In this document: one piece after another, positions 47,516 through 55,735 of the stretch
Numbering within the stretch: position 1 is the stretch's first letter
Layout: each line of letters starts with the position of its first letter
From: Roseimaritima multifibrata
GTDB taxonomy: Bacteria; Planctomycetota; Planctomycetia; Pirellulales; Pirellulaceae
Length of the DNA stretch: 64,000 nt
Direction: 5' to 3'
Assembly: GCF_007741495.1 (NCBI RefSeq)
Contig: NZ_CP036262.1
Span: forward strand, 4,898,001 to 4,962,000
Translations under genes and position numbers: made by a program
The notes under the pieces: model-generated
What the model saw: only the letters and a program-made list of their open reading frames with translations
Databases searched by the model: none
Told to the model about the DNA's origin: nothing

Positions 47516-49117
47516 ATGAACACTTTAAAACGCATTCTAATTTCCTACGGCACTTACCTGCTGCTATCGGTTGTCTGCCTACTTCCGGCGAGTGGACAAA
47601 CAACCAATGTCCTCTATCCCGCAGACGAAACGATGCAGCGGATAAAACCGTTCGTCGATGAAACGACATTTATGGTGGTCCGCATCGACCCCAAATCGAT
47701 GGGCGACTTGGAATCGCTTCATGGAAAACTAAAACAACTCTCTCCCGTTCTCGCTAAAACCTTTGCGACGAATCTGCCAAGCATCCGGCAAGCTTTCGAG
47801 AAAGTAGAGGCGATGTCCGGGGGTCAAGCTATCTACCAAACCATTGGCATTCCCTATTCCGAAACCCAAACCAGTTGGTTCACATTTTTTGAATCGCCGT
47901 CGGATACGGAAGTTGCCCCGGTCCAACAGTACCTTCCGTTTGGTGATTCATGGAAAACCTATCGCCATCAATCAATGACAGTCGTCAGCAAGAAAGAGGG
48001 TTCCACGGCCGAAGCTGGCCCCATCCCGGCAAGCACCCATCAAGCGTTTACGCAGGCCCTGAAAGCGATCGAATCGTACCCCATTCAAATCGCGATCGCC
48101 CCGCCGTCTTATGCCGTCAGGACCTTTCGTGAACTCTCTCCGCAGCTTCCGCCTTCATTGGGCGGTGGTTCCAGTGACGTCCTTACCAATGGAATCGAGT
48201 GGATGGCGATCGGAATCGACCCGCAACATTTAAAGGGGAAATGGACCATCCAGTCCCAATCCCCGGACGCAGCATCCGCGCTGGCAGACCATTTGCCCAA
48301 AATCATGCGGGGTGCCCAGCAGTCGCTTGCGTCACAAACCGCTGCAATGCCTCCTGCATCGATGGACGCGTTGATTTCCTGGATCACGCCAACCGTCCAA
48401 GGGAGCCAACTGGTGAAAGACCTTCAACTGGACGACACGCATGCCCAATTGGTGAAGTTCTTTGCGGGCTTTGTCGGTCAAGTCGAGGGACAAGCCCAAG
48501 CCGACGCAACAACGCGACAATTCAAAACCATCATGTTGGCCATGCACAACTTTCACGATGTGCACAAACACCTGCCGCCAGGGGACTCCAAGAACAAAGA
48601 GGAAAAACCTCTGCTAAGTTGGCGAGTTTACTTGCTTCCCTTTTTAGGAGAAGCCGACCTGTATGATCAATTTCACCTGGACGAACCGTGGGATAGTGAA
48701 CACAACCTGACACTCCTGGAACAGATGCCTGCGATCTACGCAAACAAGCTGCCGCTGACAGGTCAGACGTCGCTTCCCGCCGGTCACACAACGTATGTAG
48801 CTCCTCGCGGGGAACGGACCATATTCCCGCTTGAACTGGAGGGGCAGGGGACCCTTTTCTCACAGATCATCGATGGGACAAGCAACACCGTTGCGATCGT
48901 CGAAGTGACCGATGAACGTGCTGTCCCCTGGACCGCGCCGCAAGACTACGCCTACGACGTCGACAATCCGGCGGAAGGCCTTCAAACCCGCACCAGCAAA
49001 AGATGGCTAGCCGGGATTTGTGACGGGAGTGTCCGCAGGTTTCCCGCTTCCCTGGATGCGGAAATGGTTCGCAGGCTGTTTGATCGAGCCGACGGGAATC
49101 CCATCGAGACGGAATAA
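47516..49117 (+). CDS. DUF1559 domain-containing secreted protein
   Basis: 533 residues from ATG 47516, giving a signal peptide (to about SGQ); a longer frame from 47432 overlaps the previous gene and is not used. Residues to about 340 are unique, with EKVEAMSGGQAIYQTIG and many Ser/Pro loops. The C-terminal third is DUF1559: MHNFHDVHKHLPPGDSKNKE, LLSWRVYLLPFLGEADLYDQFHLDEPWDSEHN and IDGTSNTVAIVEV. Most DUF1559 proteins begin with a type IV pilin-like helix, which is missing here, so this is a fusion to a different exported domain. Confidence 0.8.
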   Translation: MNTLKRILISYGTYLLLSVVCLLPASGQTTNVLYPADETMQRIKPFVDETTFMVVRIDPKSMGDLESLHGKLKQLSPVLAKTFATNLPSIRQAFEKVEAMSGGQAIYQTIGIPYSETQTSWFTFFESPSDTEVAPVQQYLPFGDSWKTYRHQSMTVVSKKEGSTAEAGPIPASTHQAFTQALKAIESYPIQIAIAPPSYAVRTFRELSPQLPPSLGGGSSDVLTNGIEWMAIGIDPQHLKGKWTIQSQSPDAASALADHLPKIMRGAQQSLASQTAAMPPASMDALISWITPTVQGSQLVKDLQLDDTHAQLVKFFAGFVGQVEGQAQADATTRQFKTIMLAMHNFHDVHKHLPPGDSKNKEEKPLLSWRVYLLPFLGEADLYDQFHLDEPWDSEHNLTLLEQMPAIYANKLPLTGQTSLPAGHTTYVAPRGERTIFPLELEGQGTLFSQIIDGTSNTVAIVEVTDERAVPWTAPQDYAYDVDNPAEGLQTRTSKRWLAGICDGSVRRFPASLDAEMVRRLFDRADGNPIETE

Positions 49118-49911
49118 TGCACGGTAGAAAGCAGACGGGGCAACGCGCCGCATGAAGCAGGCGTCTGCGTATGCATTGGTGAGTGCCGTCTTTCGCTCGG
49201 GACGTGTGATAAATAAGCAGTGAGTGTGGCAGGGAGAAAAGGCCCCATGCCAGCTTGCCTGGCATGAAGTCAAGATTTGAAATTAGTTTGCATGGCTCCA
49301 GGAAAATGCATCCAGTTCGGATTGCCGCTTTCAGCGGCAATCCGAACTGGATGCAAAACCGTGGGGGCAACCATCTCTAATTTCAAATCTTGCGTTCCTG
49401 TCGGGTAAACCGACGAGGGGACGTGGCGCTCGGATGTCTGGGCAGGTGCCAGCGGCTGTCAAACCGTCAACTCATTTATCGCGTGTCCCCCGTGAAAGCA
49501 GCGCGTGCAAACGCTACTTTCGCGGAGCGAAAGGCGACGCTATTTACAGGGCAACCATCTCTAATTTCAAATTTTGCGTTCCTGTCGGGTAAACCGACGA
49601 GGGGACGTGGCGCTCGGATGTCTGGGCAGGTGCCAGCGGCTGTCAAACCGTCAACTTATTTATCGCGTGTCCCCCGTGAAAGTAGCGTGTGCAAACGCTA
49701 CTTTCGCGGAGCGAAAGACGACACTATTTACAGGGCAACCATCTCTAATTTCAAATCTTGCGTTCCTGTCGGGTAAACCGACGAGGGGACGTGGCGCTCG
49801 GATGTCTGGGCAGGTGCCAGCGTCTGTCAAACCGTCAACTTATTTATCGCGTGTCCCCCGTGAAAGCAGCGCGTGCAAACGCTACTTTCGCGGAGCGAAA
49901 GACGACACTAA
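49118..49911. other. 794-bp gene-free region with repeats
   Basis: Between the convergent DUF1559 gene and ygfZ. It contains two palindromes (49246-49266 and 49307-49355) nested in the inverted pair at 49271-49392, then three 184-bp direct repeats. No gene is seen. Confidence 0.7.
49271..49392. repeat. Nested inverted repeat
   Basis: CAAGATTTGAAATTA (49271-49285) is inverted at 49378-49392. Inside it a 23-bp perfect hairpin (49307-49329 with 49333-49355, loop TTC) carries TGCATCCAGTTCGGATTGCC. On the minus strand the inner hairpin is followed by TTTTCC, so it could also terminate minus-strand transcription. Confidence 0.8.
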
Positions 49912-49916
49912 TTACA
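49365..49916. repeat. Three tandem 184-bp direct repeats
   Basis: Units start at 49365, 49549 and 49733, each opening GGGCAACCATCTCTAATTTC, and are nearly identical (a handful of substitutions). Each ends with a truncated relative of the REP element (CTTTCGCGGAGCGAAAG). The last unit ends in the stop codon of ygfZ. Open frames through it shift because 184 is not a multiple of three. Confidence 0.92.
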
Positions 49917-50811
49917 GAACGGTTGCTTCATAGTCGCCGCAGCGGGCTTGGCTGCCGGGATCGAAATGGGAGCGGCGGGCAAATCCTAGTGCAAACGTTT
50001 TGCCTTGGTCGACAACCGACGAAGTGATTTTCCCGACCTTCTTTTCACCGTCTAACAGATCGGTACCAGGAGCGATCGGTTCGGTGGTATCGATCTGCCA
50101 ACGAACGATCTTCTTTTGAACCTGTCCCAACGCATCCAGGCGGGCGACCGTTTCTTGACCGAGGTAACAGCCCTTGGTGAACGAAATCGTTTGCTCGTTG
50201 CGATCCGCTTCTTGGGGCAACTGGCTGTCGTCGATATCGACTCCGTACCAAGGAAAGCGAGCGGCAATCCTTCGCTTTTCGAACTCGACGGCATCCCCTT
50301 CGGCTATCGACTGCTGCGCGAAAAATTCTAACAGCCCATGCTGTGGATCTTCCGGCATGCACAGCCATCCGCCGCTCCCCAACCAAGGAATCTCGTAAAC
50401 CTGCACAACATGCCCTTGCAGGTCATAGGATTGGTTCGCCAGCAGAGGCGGTTCGCCAGCGACCAGTCCCCACTCTTTCGTCAGTCGGGCCGCTCCGTCA
50501 CCACTTACCAGATAGCCGGGTGCCCATGATTCAACTTCGGCTGGATGGCAGTCTTCGCGAATCGTGTAACGATCGATGTGCCCCAAAAGAACTTCCGCTT
50601 GTCCTGGAGACCCAAAAAACCGAAATCCGGTGGAATTTTTGAACAGGCAACCATGGGCGAGTGTTCGTCCGCGCACTTCCGTCACAAACGTTTCCACTCC
50701 ATGCCCCACGTCCAACAGTTTTAAATTGGCGGTGCAGAGATTATTGAGAATGGTAACCGCATCGACACCAAGAACGTCGACAACCGTCGCTTCATTGATC
50801 TTAAAAAACAC
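49912..50811 (-). CDS. ygfZ: Folate-binding YgfZ family protein
   Basis: 299 residues of the GcvT-fold family. The signature KGCYLGQE is at 213-220, preceded by FPWYGVDIDDSQLPQEADR. The family helps make or repair Fe-S clusters in enzymes such as MiaB using folate. The N-terminal FFKINEATVVDVLGVDAVTILNNLCTANL is typical. The stop codon lies at the edge of the 184-bp repeats. It follows the TIM-barrel isomerase gene by 18 bp and is probably cotranscribed. Confidence 0.9.
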   Translation of the reverse strand: MFFKINEATVVDVLGVDAVTILNNLCTANLKLLDVGHGVETFVTEVRGRTLAHGCLFKNSTGFRFFGSPGQAEVLLGHIDRYTIREDCHPAEVESWAPGYLVSGDGAARLTKEWGLVAGEPPLLANQSYDLQGHVVQVYEIPWLGSGGWLCMPEDPQHGLLEFFAQQSIAEGDAVEFEKRRIAARFPWYGVDIDDSQLPQEADRNEQTISFTKGCYLGQETVARLDALGQVQKKIVRWQIDTTEPIAPGTDLLDGEKKVGKITSSVVDQGKTFALGFARRSHFDPGSQARCGDYEATVL

Positions 50812-50829
50812 AGTGAACTCCGAAGTGAT

Positions 50830-51621
50830 TTATAGACTGGAAAGATATTGGATATTGCGAGTCACCTGATCGGCGCCTTCGCCGTCGGCTCCGACCACAA
50901 ACCAGCCTCGATATTGTCGTTCTTCCAAGCGTCCAAGGATCTGAGGAAAGTCCGCCGTTCCATCGCCGACCGGGACTGCGATGCCTCGTCCCTGAGCCAA
51001 ATCTTGGACTCCATCGCGGGCGATCACCAGCCGAACGGTTTCACGCAGTGCCACCAAGGATTCATCCACAGAGAATCCGTTGATAATTAGGTTCCCGGGA
51101 TTAAACGCGGCCCCCAGCAGGGCACTGGGGTCGGCCGTGAGTAGGGCAGCCATCTGTTCACCCGATTCCGTTCCGGTTTCGGCGGCGAGAAACGCTCCGA
51201 TATGGGTCCCAAATCGTCCGAGGTCACTCAAGACGGTCGCCAGCTGCTTGTAGCTTTCCGATTCCGGGTCGGCCGGGATTCGACCGATCTGGTTCGATAC
51301 CACATCGCAGCCCAACCGGTAGGCCATCCGCATCGCTTGCTTGGTCGCGTCGACTCGTTCATCCAGCCGATTTTGATGTCCATAGCCGTGTCGGGTCTGA
51401 AAACGAACTGAACTAACCCGCAAATTCAGATCATCCAGCATCTTCCGCAATTGTCGGCAAGCAGTATCGGTCAATTCGGATGGCCGAACCCCATTTCGAG
51501 CGTCGATTTCTACTCCGGTGGCCCCCGCTTGCGCCGCTGCATGCAATGCTTTCTTTAGAGGCAAATTAAAAGCCGAAAGTCGGGCAGCAATTTTTAGCTC
51601 AGGCACTTGGTAAATTTCCAA
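50830..51621 (-). CDS. Sugar phosphate isomerase/epimerase (TIM barrel)
   Basis: 263 residues, xylose isomerase-like TIM barrel. Strand motifs are KIAARLSAFNLPLKKALHAAAQAGATGVEID, SVRFQTRHGYGHQNRLDERVDATKQAMRMAYRLGCDVVSNQIG, HIGAFLAAETGTESGEQMAALL (Glu as metal ligand) and the C-terminal QILGRLEERQYRGWFVVGADGEG. Substrate and metal are not determinable. It precedes ygfZ in a likely two-gene operon and is divergent from the large lipoprotein gene, with 49 bp between the start codons. Confidence 0.78.
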   Translation of the reverse strand: MEIYQVPELKIAARLSAFNLPLKKALHAAAQAGATGVEIDARNGVRPSELTDTACRQLRKMLDDLNLRVSSVRFQTRHGYGHQNRLDERVDATKQAMRMAYRLGCDVVSNQIGRIPADPESESYKQLATVLSDLGRFGTHIGAFLAAETGTESGEQMAALLTADPSALLGAAFNPGNLIINGFSVDESLVALRETVRLVIARDGVQDLAQGRGIAVPVGDGTADFPQILGRLEERQYRGWFVVGADGEGADQVTRNIQYLSSL

Positions 51622-51670
51622 TCATTTTAAGACGGTTACAACCTTCATTACTTTCGTTCGACGGTTTGCA

Positions 51671-54592
51671 GTGCGTTCCAATCGAAATCTCGCCGATATT
51701 CTAGTGCTTTGGCTGCTGCTGAACATCGCTGGGTGCTGGACCTTAAACGCCCAGGGTACCGGTGCCACCTCGGTCAACAATCCTGCGGTTCAGGCAGACA
51801 GAAATGCACGCCCGCCCGGCGGAGCTCCGTCGGTACCGACTTTGAATTCCGGGACAGGAGAAACGGTCCGGCGATGGGATTTCGGCCGCGAAGACGACCA
51901 AGACTTTGACTTTTGGCCCGATCGATGGCAACGGCAGCAGGGCCGAGCTTACCCGCAGTACGTCCAGATTGGAATTCAAAGCGAGGATTCGCCAGCAAAA
52001 GCGCAAGCTCAGAAATTGGACGCGGCGATTGTCCCTTATTGGGTACAGCTGCGGAAATACCTCCGCAAAACGCCGCCATGGCTGCCGATGCTGGACCCTC
52101 AATGGACGCAGGTCTTGATTGCCCTGGGCGAAAGCCTGCCCGCGTTGCCACCACCCTTTCAAGAACAGTTCACCAACCAATATTTAGCGATCGTGCTAAA
52201 TGGCGGCGGGGCGATGATCCAAAGTCCTCCGATCGAAGTAAGCGGGATGTACAGCTACGTCCTTGGGCTGCGGGTTCGGACAAAACACTTAAAACACAAC
52301 CGAAGCTGGGCGGAGCTTCAGTTCCTTGATGCCGAAGGGCTACCGCTCTCGGTGACGACGACCCCATTGGCGGGCGGAGACAGCGACTGGATAACGCTGC
52401 AAACCCGCCCGGTGGCACCGCCCGTTGGAAGTCAGACCGCCGTCATTCGACTGAGAGTAGAACCTCAAAGTGAAGCGACCGACATTCGAGGCATCGTCGA
52501 TTTTGACCAGATCCATCTACAGCAGTTTCCTCAACTGCATCTAGCGACCGCGCATCCAACCGGCCTGTTTGGGATCGGCCAATCGATCCCGATCACTGCC
52601 ACGGCGATGGGTTTGCGGCACCAGACCGCTGCGATCCAGTTCAACCTACTGGACATCCAAGATGCGGTCATACGAACTCAAACGGTTCAAGTGAAGACGG
52701 TATCGGACAACCCGAATCCAACCGCGACCGATACCGCATCGGCCTATGGGGGGACGGCGACCTGGGATCTATCTCCACTTCCTCCGGGCTTTTATCGGGT
52801 TTCGGCTGAACTAATTGCCGCGGATCGCAAAGCCCTCACGACCGCGATCTCGTTTGCCGTTATTGACCAACTGCCTCAATCAGACGGTCCGTTTGGCTGG
52901 ACGTTGCCGGAGGGTTCGCCTCTGGGGAATGTCCGTTCGCTTCCTGGTTGGTTACATGACTGCCACGTCCATTGGTTGAAGTACCCCTGTTGGATCAACG
53001 CCGACGACTTAAATAGTGCGGATGAATTGGCTTGGTTGGCGACTCGCGCCGAAGACAATCAAATTCGGTTCGTCGGGTTGCTGGATCAACCTCCTGAAGG
53101 GGTTGCTCCGGAAATCGATAAACGCCGCGAACTTGCCGCCGCGAACACCTTTCGCGACGCCTTGGTATGGCAACCGATCCTAGAAGCCTTGATGAACCGC
53201 CTGACGATCAAAGTTCGATGGTGGCAACTCGGCCAGGAACGGGACTTCAGTTTTCTGGGGCGAGCTTCGTTGCAAGAAACGATTAACGACATCAACAAAG
53301 GCCTGCAAGGCTATCGTGAACCGCTGAACCTTGTCATTTCTTGGCCATGGTTGGAACCGCAGCCTGCAGGCGAATCCCGCTCCTGGCGGGCCGCCGTCCG
53401 GAGTGCCTCGGTTCCTTTGACCGCCGCAGAACTGGATGCCTACCTGAACGCCGAATTTGAGGATTCAGCATCGACCAAAGCCAACGACACCTGGTTGCTC
53501 CTCGACCCGCTTCCCAAATCGGAATACGACCTAGCCACGCGAGTTCGTGACCTTGTGCTGCGGATGGCAACGGTCCAAGGGCACCCGGTTCAGGCCGCGT
53601 TCGTATCGAATCCACTGGACCGCGAAACGGGTTTACTGCGTCCCGATGGGACGCCCGACTTCATGTTACTGCCATGGCGAACCAGTTCGGCCATCCTGGG
53701 TTCCCTGCGGCGGACCGGCAGCCTGCAATTGCCAAACGGCAGCCCCAACATTGTCCTTAGCGATGGCGAACGAACCGTCATGGTTTTATGGAACATGACC
53801 CCGAGCGAAGAATCGCTTTACCTGGGCGAGAACATCCAGGTTATCGACGTGTGGGGGCGTCTAGAATCGGCAGAAACACGAACCGTAGGATCGCAGACCG
53901 AGCAAATCGTAAAGGCTGGTCCGACTCCAAAATTTGTGTTGGGGTTGGATCCACAAATCACGGCCTTTCGGATGGCGGTGAAACTGGACCGCACCTCGAT
54001 CGATAGCCTGTTGGGTCGATCGCAAAGCGTCGGTGTCGAACTGGACAATCCATCCGGACAGGAACTGCAAGGGGATTTGTTACTGAAAGGGGATGCCGCC
54101 TGGGACGTTCCGCGATTCCCAACGGCGATGATGCTGCCGGGGAACAGCAAACAAACCATTTCGATTCCGCTAACCCTGCAAACGAACGCGACGACTGGAA
54201 AGAAAGCCGTCCAGTTGAAGTTCACCCTTGAGGGTTCGCCCAAACGAAAGTTCACGGTCTATCGCGACCTTCACGTCGGCCCGGAAGGGTTTGAGGTCCG
54301 AATATCTAGCCGGCTGGACGAAAACGGCAACCTTATCGTCCAAGTGGAAATGCAGAATTCCAGTGCCGACCGGATCCGCTACGACTGCTCCCTTTTCCCA
54401 CCCGGACGTCAGTACCAGCGGAAAACCATTCAGGTCGCCGCCAACGAACGGGTTCGCCGCGAATTCATCATTCCCAATGGCAAATCGCTGCTGGGAAAAA
54501 CCATGTTGCTTCGAGCCGCCGAACAAGACGGTCGGCGAGTCCTCAACTACACGGTCTTAATCGACCAACGCCTCGCGAGCGGCGGTAGCTAA
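51671..54592 (+). CDS. Large putative lipoprotein of unknown function
   Basis: 973 residues from GTG 51671. The leader IAGC (Cys22) is a good lipobox. Early residues are Pro/Gly-rich and low in complexity; the region to about 300 has beta-rich strands including FQEQFTNQYLAIVLNGGGAMIQSPPIEVSGMYSYVLGLRVRTK, like carbohydrate-binding jelly rolls. A middle part (about 420-620) has alpha/beta character, followed by C-terminal beta repeats (GVELDNPSGQELQGDLLLKG). No catalytic motif was recognised. The last 36 bp overlap the end of the convergent PilO-like gene. Confidence 0.55.
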   Translation: MRSNRNLADILVLWLLLNIAGCWTLNAQGTGATSVNNPAVQADRNARPPGGAPSVPTLNSGTGETVRRWDFGREDDQDFDFWPDRWQRQQGRAYPQYVQIGIQSEDSPAKAQAQKLDAAIVPYWVQLRKYLRKTPPWLPMLDPQWTQVLIALGESLPALPPPFQEQFTNQYLAIVLNGGGAMIQSPPIEVSGMYSYVLGLRVRTKHLKHNRSWAELQFLDAEGLPLSVTTTPLAGGDSDWITLQTRPVAPPVGSQTAVIRLRVEPQSEATDIRGIVDFDQIHLQQFPQLHLATAHPTGLFGIGQSIPITATAMGLRHQTAAIQFNLLDIQDAVIRTQTVQVKTVSDNPNPTATDTASAYGGTATWDLSPLPPGFYRVSAELIAADRKALTTAISFAVIDQLPQSDGPFGWTLPEGSPLGNVRSLPGWLHDCHVHWLKYPCWINADDLNSADELAWLATRAEDNQIRFVGLLDQPPEGVAPEIDKRRELAAANTFRDALVWQPILEALMNRLTIKVRWWQLGQERDFSFLGRASLQETINDINKGLQGYREPLNLVISWPWLEPQPAGESRSWRAAVRSASVPLTAAELDAYLNAEFEDSASTKANDTWLLLDPLPKSEYDLATRVRDLVLRMATVQGHPVQAAFVSNPLDRETGLLRPDGTPDFMLLPWRTSSAILGSLRRTGSLQLPNGSPNIVLSDGERTVMVLWNMTPSEESLYLGENIQVIDVWGRLESAETRTVGSQTEQIVKAGPTPKFVLGLDPQITAFRMAVKLDRTSIDSLLGRSQSVGVELDNPSGQELQGDLLLKGDAAWDVPRFPTAMMLPGNSKQTISIPLTLQTNATTGKKAVQLKFTLEGSPKRKFTVYRDLHVGPEGFEVRISSRLDENGNLIVQVEMQNSSADRIRYDCSLFPPGRQYQRKTIQVAANERVRREFIIPNGKSLLGKTMLLRAAEQDGRRVLNYTVLIDQRLASGGS

Positions 54593-55735
54593 GTTGTCAT
54601 CCAGCTTCAACGTAAATCGCCGATCATCAACTTCCAGTTCGATAAACCGTTGAGTCACATCGATGACTTTACCGGTCACCGAACCGACTTCGATCTCGTC
54701 TCCGGCACGCAGTTCTAATTTTTCGCCACGCGTTCGAACCGTCATCCAAGCTTCCCACGATCCCTTGCTATAGACCAAAGCATTTAGAAACGCTTGGCTG
54801 GCTTCATCGAACGAGGCGGGTTTGGCCATTTCTTCTTTTGGAGGTTCTTCCACGGTTACCGACAGGACTTGTTCCACGGTTCGGCTTGGGCGTCCGGCGT
54901 CGGTCGCGGCAATACGCAACTTGATGCTACTCAGTTCGGTCGGCTTCCACTCGATCGACCCCGTCGATTTGTTGAAGGTAATCCCTTCAGGAATGTCGCC
55001 AAGCAATTCAAGCGAGACGGTATCGCCATCAGGATCTTCAAATTTGGGCGACACTTTTAATGTCTCTCCGAGAATCGCTTTAACATTCTGTTCTCCAGCA
55101 AACCGTGGGGACTGATTTGGAGGCGAAAAGAAGTTGCGATCAAGGATCGGATCCAAGTAATTATTCACATCGGCATCAACCAACGGGGAAAGTTCCGACG
55201 GAGGCGGTTGCTGGGGGCTCGCTTCGTTCATTGCCAAAACTTCTAAGCTCATCGACAACTGCAAATCGCCTCCGATCCCTCGCGGTTTGATCGTCATGTT
55301 GCGGATACGTTGCAGGTAGTCGGTGCGGTGAAATGCGTGCAGCAACCAAACGATCTTTTCCATGTCACCGCTCGCGGAAACACGAAAATTATAGACTCGG
55401 TACAGATCGCCAAATGCGGAATTGTTCACGCTGTCGACTTCGGACCCGGTCACTCCCGATGCCTCCATCAACATCAGCAACCAGTCGGAATACTCGCTGA
55501 CGGCACGATCGGGATCCGAAGGCAGCGACCTTTCGACAAACCTCGCCATCTGTTCTCGCGAAGCGAATCCCAAACGATTCATATTGTTCGCGGTTTCGAT
55601 TTCGTTCGTTAAACGGGCAATTTCAGTGTCGCGGTCCGCACGTGCGGTCCGAAATCGATTGATTCCCCATTGCAGCGTGATCAACAGCAGGACACCACCG
55701 ACAAGGATGGCAAGAAAACGTTCACGTTGAGTCAT
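54557..55735 (-). CDS. PilO/GspM-like membrane protein with Ig-like domain
   Basis: 392 residues. One membrane helix (about 8-24) and a helical coil (ARLTNEIETANNM) precede a ferredoxin-like domain (LMEASGVTGSEV, YNFRVSASGDMEKIVWLLHAFHRTDYLQRIRNMTI), as in PilO. From about 230 a putative Ig/cadherin-like region (FEDPDGDTVSLELLGDIPEGITFNKSTGSIEWKP) is fused, then ELRAGDEIEVGSVTGKV. Its start and the stop of the PilM/PilN gene overlap (TAATG). It likely sits with that gene in an inner-membrane assembly platform. Confidence 0.65.
   Translation of the reverse strand: MTQRERFLAILVGGVLLLITLQWGINRFRTARADRDTEIARLTNEIETANNMNRLGFASREQMARFVERSLPSDPDRAVSEYSDWLLMLMEASGVTGSEVDSVNNSAFGDLYRVYNFRVSASGDMEKIVWLLHAFHRTDYLQRIRNMTIKPRGIGGDLQLSMSLEVLAMNEASPQQPPPSELSPLVDADVNNYLDPILDRNFFSPPNQSPRFAGEQNVKAILGETLKVSPKFEDPDGDTVSLELLGDIPEGITFNKSTGSIEWKPTELSSIKLRIAATDAGRPSRTVEQVLSVTVEEPPKEEMAKPASFDEASQAFLNALVYSKGSWEAWMTVRTRGEKLELRAGDEIEVGSVTGKVIDVTQRFIELEVDDRRFTLKLDDNLATAAREALVD

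Noticed and set aside
49390-50027. Three overlapping frames of 89-128 residues in the 184-bp repeats
   Set aside because: The frame shifts between units (184 is not a multiple of three) and the sequence is a repeat with REP fragments.
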